A stretch of DNA of 64,000 nt from Burkholderia humptydooensis (lineage in GTDB: Bacteria > Pseudomonadota > Gammaproteobacteria > Burkholderiales > Burkholderiaceae): assembly GCF_001513745.1 (NCBI RefSeq), contig NZ_CP013381.1, positions 124,001 to 188,000 of the forward strand, given 5' to 3'. The notes below the pieces were generated by a model. The model was not told where the DNA came from, ran no database searches, and saw nothing but the letters and a program-made list of their open reading frames with translations. Shown here in pieces: positions 59,898 through 64,000 of the stretch; the first letter of the stretch is position 1; every line of letters starts with the position of its first letter. The translations under genes and the position numbers were made by a program.

Positions 59898-61097
59898 ATG
59901 AACACCTATGTTGCAGAGAAGCCGGCGATCGCGACGACCCTCGTGCTGTGCTTCGCGATCGCATTGCTCGAAGGGCTTGACCTGCAGTCGGTCGGCGTCG
60001 CCGCGCCGCGCATGGCGCACGAATTCGGGCTCACGGTGTCGCAGATGGGCATCGCGTTCAGCGCGGGCACCTTCGGCCTGCTGCCCGGCGCGATGCTCGG
60101 CGGCCGGCTCGCGGACCGGTTCGGCCGCAAGCGCGTGCTGATCGCATCGGTCGCGCTGTTCGGGCTGCTGTCGATCGCCACCGCGCAGGCGGCGGGCTTC
60201 GCGATGCTCGTGGCCGTGCGCGTGCTGACCGGCATCGGGCTCGGCGGCGCGATGCCGAACCTGATCGCGCTGTCGTCCGAAGCGGTCGAGCCGCGCGCGC
60301 GCAGCAGCGCGGTCGCCGCGATGTACTGCGGCATTCCGTTCGGCGGCGTGATCGCGTCGCTGATCGGCGTGCTGCTCGCCGGCGACGCCGAGTGGCGCCA
60401 CATCTTCTACGTCGGCGGCGTGGGGCCTCTGCTGCTCGTGCCGCTTTTGATCGGTCTGCTGCCCGAGTCGCGCGCGTATCTCGGCGTCGCCGGCGCCGAG
60501 CGCGCGAGCGTCGCGCACACGCTGTTCGGCGGAGGGCGCACGCTGTCCACGCTCGCGCTGTGGGTCAGTTACTTCTGCACGCTGATCGTCCTCTACTTCC
60601 TGCTGAACTGGCTGCCGTCGCTGATGGCGGCGCGCGGGCTGGACCGCGCGCACGTCGGCCTCGTGCAGATCGCGTTCAACGTCGGCGGCGGGCTCGGCGC
60701 GCTCGGCATCGGCGCGGCGATGGACCGGATGCGCGCGACGCGCGTCGTCGGCGGCATGTACGCCGGGATCGTGCTGTCGCTCGCCGCGCTGGCGGCGGCG
60801 CCGGGCTTCGCGTCGCTCGCGGCGGCCGCGTTCGCGGCCGGCATGTTCGTGATCGGCGGGCAGTCGGTACTGTACGCGCTCGCGGCGATCTACTACCCGA
60901 CCGCGATGCGCGGCACAGGCGTCGGCGCGGCGGTTGCCGTCGGCCGGCTCGGCTCCGTGGTCGGGCCGCTCGCAGCCGCGACGCTGCTGGCCGCAGGCCG
61001 CAGTGCGCCGGTCGTGATCGGCGCGAGCATCCCCGTCACGCTCGTCGCCGCCGTCGCCGCGTGGCTGCTGATCGGGCGGCCGCAGGCGGGCGACTGA
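59898..61097 (+). CDS. MFS transporter, aromatic acid:H+ symporter type
   Basis: 399 residues from MNTYVAEKPAIATTLVLCFA with GGAG upstream. Twelve hydrophobic segments are readable. The first helix carries LLEGLDLQSVGVAAP (the Gly-x-Asp motif of AAHS transporters) and the cytoplasmic loop 2-3 is GGRLADRFGRKRVLIAS; LPESRAYL ends the N-terminal half. Inner-membrane uptake of a hydroxycinnamate or benzoate with protons is likely from the surrounding catabolic genes. Confidence 0.83.
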   Translation: MNTYVAEKPAIATTLVLCFAIALLEGLDLQSVGVAAPRMAHEFGLTVSQMGIAFSAGTFGLLPGAMLGGRLADRFGRKRVLIASVALFGLLSIATAQAAGFAMLVAVRVLTGIGLGGAMPNLIALSSEAVEPRARSSAVAAMYCGIPFGGVIASLIGVLLAGDAEWRHIFYVGGVGPLLLVPLLIGLLPESRAYLGVAGAERASVAHTLFGGGRTLSTLALWVSYFCTLIVLYFLLNWLPSLMAARGLDRAHVGLVQIAFNVGGGLGALGIGAAMDRMRATRVVGGMYAGIVLSLAALAAAPGFASLAAAAFAAGMFVIGGQSVLYALAAIYYPTAMRGTGVGAAVAVGRLGSVVGPLAAATLLAAGRSAPVVIGASIPVTLVAAVAAWLLIGRPQAGD

Positions 61098-61159
61098 ATT
61101 TCGTTTCATCCACGAGCGCCATCAGAGCGCGACATCAACACAGGTTCGGAGACGTCATC

Positions 61160-62299
61160 ATGAAGAACACCCAGGCCCTGCTGGCCGCCGGCGCATGCGC
61201 GCTGGCCGCGGCGAGCGCACATGCGCAGTCGAGCGTGACGCTGTACGGGATCATCGACACCGGCATCGAATACGTGTCGCACGCGAACGCGGCCGGCGAC
61301 CACGTCGTGCGCATGCCCGCCGTGACGGGCGAGTTGCCGTCGCGCTGGGGCCTGCGCGGCACCGAGGATCTTGGCGGCGGCTACCAGGCGGTGTTCGTGC
61401 TCGAGAGCGGCTTCAACGTGCGCGGCGGCGATCTCGGCCAGGGCGGCCGGCTGTTCGGCCGGCAAGCGTTCGTCGGGCTGAAGAGCGGCTTCGGCACGCT
61501 CGCGTTCGGCCGCCAGTACATGATGACCTACCTCGCGCTGCAGGGCGCCGACATCGTCGGCCCGGACATCTACGGCCTCGGTTCGCTCGACGCCTACGTG
61601 CCGAACGGCCGCGCGGACAACGCGGTCACGTACACGGCGAATTACAAGGGCTTCACGTTCGGCGCCGGCTATTCGTTCGGCCGCGACGGCGCGGGCACCG
61701 GCAATTCGCCGGGGCAGGGCACGTGCGCGGGGCAGGTGCCGGGCCACGCGGTCGAATGCCGCGACTGGTCGGTGATGCTCAAGTACGACAGCGCGCTGTT
61801 CGGCGTCGCCGCGTCGTACGAGGAGCAGCGCGGCGGCGCGAACGCGGCGGCGAACTTCTTCGACGGCGTCGCGCCCGCCGCCTTTACGACCAGCGCCGAC
61901 AAGGATGCGCGCACGCACGTCAGCGGCTACGTGAACGTCGGCCATGCGCGCATCGGCGCGGGCTGGCTCGGACGGCGCGTGACGACCGAAGCGCCTGCCG
62001 CGCCGGGCGCACGTTCGGACCTGTTCTTCGTCGGTGCGTCGTATGCGTTCACGCCGCTGTTCACGGTCGACGGCCAGGGCTACCGGATCGTCAACACCGC
62101 GCACGATACGCGCGCGACGATGGCGACGCTGCGTGCCACCTACGCGCTGTCGAAGCGCACCTCGGTCTACGCGCAGACCTCGTATCTGTGGAACAGCGCG
62201 CACGCGCGCTACGCGGTCAGCGGCGGCGGCCCCGGCACGACGCCCGGCGCCGGGATGAACCAGCTCGGCGCGATGGTCGGCGTCAAGCATCTGTTCTGA
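61160..62299 (+). CDS. General outer-membrane porin (Gram-negative porin_4 type)
   Basis: 379 residues. The signal peptide MKNTQALLAAGACALAAASA ends at AHAQ; the barrel starts with SSVTLYGIIDTGIEYVSHAN and continues SRWGLRGTEDLGGGYQAVFV, RLFGRQAFVGLKSGFGTLAF and GRQYMMTYLA, and ends LGAMVGVKHLF with the C-terminal Phe needed for barrel assembly. A betaproteobacterial 16-stranded porin. Placed after the transporter, it may serve uptake of aromatic acids through the outer membrane. Confidence 0.87.
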   Translation: MKNTQALLAAGACALAAASAHAQSSVTLYGIIDTGIEYVSHANAAGDHVVRMPAVTGELPSRWGLRGTEDLGGGYQAVFVLESGFNVRGGDLGQGGRLFGRQAFVGLKSGFGTLAFGRQYMMTYLALQGADIVGPDIYGLGSLDAYVPNGRADNAVTYTANYKGFTFGAGYSFGRDGAGTGNSPGQGTCAGQVPGHAVECRDWSVMLKYDSALFGVAASYEEQRGGANAAANFFDGVAPAAFTTSADKDARTHVSGYVNVGHARIGAGWLGRRVTTEAPAAPGARSDLFFVGASYAFTPLFTVDGQGYRIVNTAHDTRATMATLRATYALSKRTSVYAQTSYLWNSAHARYAVSGGGPGTTPGAGMNQLGAMVGVKHLF

Positions 62300-62327
62300 G
62301 CCGCGTTCCCGACGAAACGGAGACACC

Positions 62328-64000
62328 ATGAACAAATCCGTACTCCTTTGCGTTGCGCCGCTGTCCGCCGCGATCCTCGCCGGCTGCGGCGGCGACGATT
62401 CGATCTCGCCGGCTTCTCCGCATTTGAGCGCCGCGACGCCGGCCGCGATGACGCAGACCTGCGACGCGCTCGCCGCGCGGCTCGCGTATGCGAACACGTC
62501 GTTCACGTCGGTGACGACCGCCGCCGCGGGCGCGCTGACGGTGGCCGGCAAGCCGATCGCCGAACACTGCGTGATCGCCGGGAAGATGAACGAGCGCGTG
62601 AGCCCCGTGGACGGCAAGACCTACGCGATTGGCTTCGAGATGCGCCTGCCGAAGGCGTGGAACGGCCGCTTCTTCTACCAGGCGAACGGCGGGCTCGACG
62701 GCAACGTCGTGACCGCGACCGGCGAGATTGGCGGCGGCGGGCCGCTGAACGATGCGCTGAACATGGGGTTCGCCGTGATCAGCTCGGATTCCGGGCACAG
62801 CGCCGCGCAGAATCCGCTGTTCGGCCTAGACTCGCAGGCGCGCATTGACTACGGCTACGGCGCCGTCGACGCACTGACGCCGATGGCCAAGCAGGTGATC
62901 CGGCTCGCGTACGGCAAGGCCCCCGATCGCAGCTATTTCGGCGGTTGTTCGAACGGCGGGCGTCACGCGATGGTGACGGCCGTGCGCAACGCGGGCGACT
63001 ACGACGGCATCATCGCGGGCGATCCGGGCTTTCACCTGCCGAAAGCGGCGATCGGCGAGATGTACGGTGCACAGCAGTTCGCGAAGATCGCGTCGGCGAC
63101 CGGATCGAACGGGCTGCCGGACATCCGCAGCGGCTTCACTGACGCCGAGCGCCAGTTCGTCGGCGCGAAGATCGTGGAGAAATGCGATGCGCTCGACGGT
63201 GTGGCCGACGGGATGGTGCAGGATGTTGCCGCGTGCCAGGCGCACTTCAGCGTAGATGTGGACATTCCGACCTGCGCAAACGGCGCGCGCACCGGCGCGT
63301 GCCTGACGGGCGCGCAGAAGACTGCGCTCGCCAACGTGTTCGCGGGGGCGCGCAACAGCGCGGGCGCGGCGCTGTACGCGAGCTTTCCGTACGACCCGGG
63401 CGTTGCCGGCAGCGGCTGGGCCGCGTGGAAGCAGTCGAATTCGGTCACGCTCGACCCGGCCGCGATGGCGTTCACGTTCGTGACGCCGCCGAAGCCCGCG
63501 GCGACGCTCGCGAACCTGCCGGGCTTCGCGCTCGGCTTCGACATGGATAACGACGCGCCGGCGATTTTCGCGACGAGCGGTGTGTATGCGGAATCCGCGT
63601 GGTCGTTCATGACGCCGCCCGACGAGACGAACCTGTCGGCGCTGAAGGCGCGCGGTGTGAAGCTGCTTGTCTATCACGGCACCGGCGATCCGGTGTTTTC
63701 GTTCAACGATACGCGCGACTGGTATGCGCGGCTCGCTCAGGCGAACGGCGGGGATGCGTCGGATTTCGCGCGGTTCTATCCGGTGCCGGGGATGAATCAT
63801 TGTTCGGGCGGGCCGGCGGCGGATCAGTTCGATATGTTGACGCCGCTGGTTGCGTGGGTCGAGCAGGGGCAGCCGCCGGAGGCGGTCGTGGCGACCGCGC
63901 GCGATGCGGGGAATGCGGTGCCGAATGCGGAAGTGCCGACGGCATGGGGAGCGGGGCGGACGCGGCCGCTGTGTCCTTATCCGAAAGTGGCGCGGTATAG
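62328..64000 (+). CDS. Tannase/feruloyl esterase-family lipoprotein (3' end beyond the window)
   Basis: 557 codons to the window edge, so nearly complete. MNKSVLLCVAPLSAAILAGC is a lipoprotein signal with lipobox Leu-Ala-Gly-Cys20. The alpha/beta hydrolase motif is SYFGGCSNGGRHAMV with nucleophile Ser208; the Asp is in LLVYHGTGDPVFSF and the His in PVPGMNHCSGGPA, together with the neighbouring Cys pair (the CS-D-HC motif of tannases). It releases hydroxycinnamates such as ferulate from plant esters, feeding Fcs-Ech-Vdh. It begins 28 bp after the porin gene with CGGAGACACC before the ATG. Confidence 0.87.
   Translation, partial: MNKSVLLCVAPLSAAILAGCGGDDSISPASPHLSAATPAAMTQTCDALAARLAYANTSFTSVTTAAAGALTVAGKPIAEHCVIAGKMNERVSPVDGKTYAIGFEMRLPKAWNGRFFYQANGGLDGNVVTATGEIGGGGPLNDALNMGFAVISSDSGHSAAQNPLFGLDSQARIDYGYGAVDALTPMAKQVIRLAYGKAPDRSYFGGCSNGGRHAMVTAVRNAGDYDGIIAGDPGFHLPKAAIGEMYGAQQFAKIASATGSNGLPDIRSGFTDAERQFVGAKIVEKCDALDGVADGMVQDVAACQAHFSVDVDIPTCANGARTGACLTGAQKTALANVFAGARNSAGAALYASFPYDPGVAGSGWAAWKQSNSVTLDPAAMAFTFVTPPKPAATLANLPGFALGFDMDNDAPAIFATSGVYAESAWSFMTPPDETNLSALKARGVKLLVYHGTGDPVFSFNDTRDWYARLAQANGGDASDFARFYPVPGMNHCSGGPAADQFDMLTPLVAWVEQGQPPEAVVATARDAGNAVPNAEVPTAWGAGRTRPLCPYPKVARY

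Noticed and set aside
57793..59964. 723-codon minus-strand frame opposite fcs
   Set aside because: Shadow of a GC-rich gene; composition is extreme in Arg, His and Val, and fcs has complete family motifs.
60392..62299. A 635-aa protein covering part of the MFS gene and the porin
   Set aside because: The first 250 codons are an out-of-frame shadow of the MFS gene; the real porin starts at 61160 with a signal peptide.
1..64000. tRNA or rRNA genes
   Set aside because: No cloverleaf or rRNA-like conserved stretch was noticed by eye; a tRNAscan run would be needed to exclude one.

Overview
The window looks like accessory DNA of a Burkholderia-type betaproteobacterium, most likely the Burkholderia cepacia complex. 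The GC-rich coding style, the ferulate genes (ech-vdh-fcs), the general porin, the dense IS content and the iteron-type rep-parAB module all fit that. Whether it lies on a plasmid, a megaplasmid or a secondary chromosome with an integrated plasmid cannot be decided from the sequence alone. All family assignments below come from reading motifs; no search was run.

Left part (1-6.6 kb) is a patchwork of broken genes: the 3' end of a class II fructose-bisphosphate aldolase gene, a zwf gene whose last codons were replaced by an IS3-family remnant, an orphan RES-domain toxin gene, a KfrA-like fragment fused to the end of dhaL, a decayed dhaK, an intact eryC-like epimerase gene, and an eryB/glpD-like gene cut by an IS110 remnant. 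From 21.5 down to 6.6 kb (minus strand) runs an apparently intact 13-gene polyol operon: SorC/EryD-type regulator, ABC importer with two different ATPases, EryA-like kinase, hydroxyacid dehydrogenase, GlpD/EryB-like dehydrogenase, two class II aldolases, a second FGGY kinase and a HAD phosphatase.

From 21.6 to 27.1 kb lies an IS nest. A truncated RND efflux pair ends in an ISAs1-family element, which is cut by an IS66-family element (23-bp perfect terminal repeats), itself carrying an IS256-family element with a 9-bp target duplication. At 27.3-31.8 kb sits a plasmid maintenance module: Rep_3-type initiator, phased CTCACC iterons, parA, parB, a terminator and two parS-like palindromes. 31.9-39.0 kb holds a HEPN-like protein, vapBC, a small gene flanked by long palindromes, two unknown genes and a large tyrosine recombinase.

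From 39.1 to 53.6 kb is an island bounded by a 21-bp direct repeat, one copy lying just downstream of the recombinase. Inside it, 28-bp inverted repeats (26/28 identical) enclose 11 kb that carries a WYL-domain regulator, a divergent four-gene SMC/Toprim operon with the architecture of a Wadjet (JetABCD) anti-plasmid system, and an ISL3-family transposase. The Jet ATPase has Asp-Gly where Walker B normally reads Asp-Glu. This apparent transposon-borne Wadjet-like system is the most interesting part of the window.

Right of the island (53.6-64 kb) the sequence is chromosome-like: a truncated sugar ABC permease, an SMP-30 lactonase gene with a frameshift near its end, and a hydroxycinnamate module (MarR regulator, ech, vdh, fcs, MFS transporter, porin, tannase/feruloyl esterase). 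A palindrome ATCAGG-N3-CCTGAT before ech and again before the MFS gene probably links the two transcription units under the MarR regulator.
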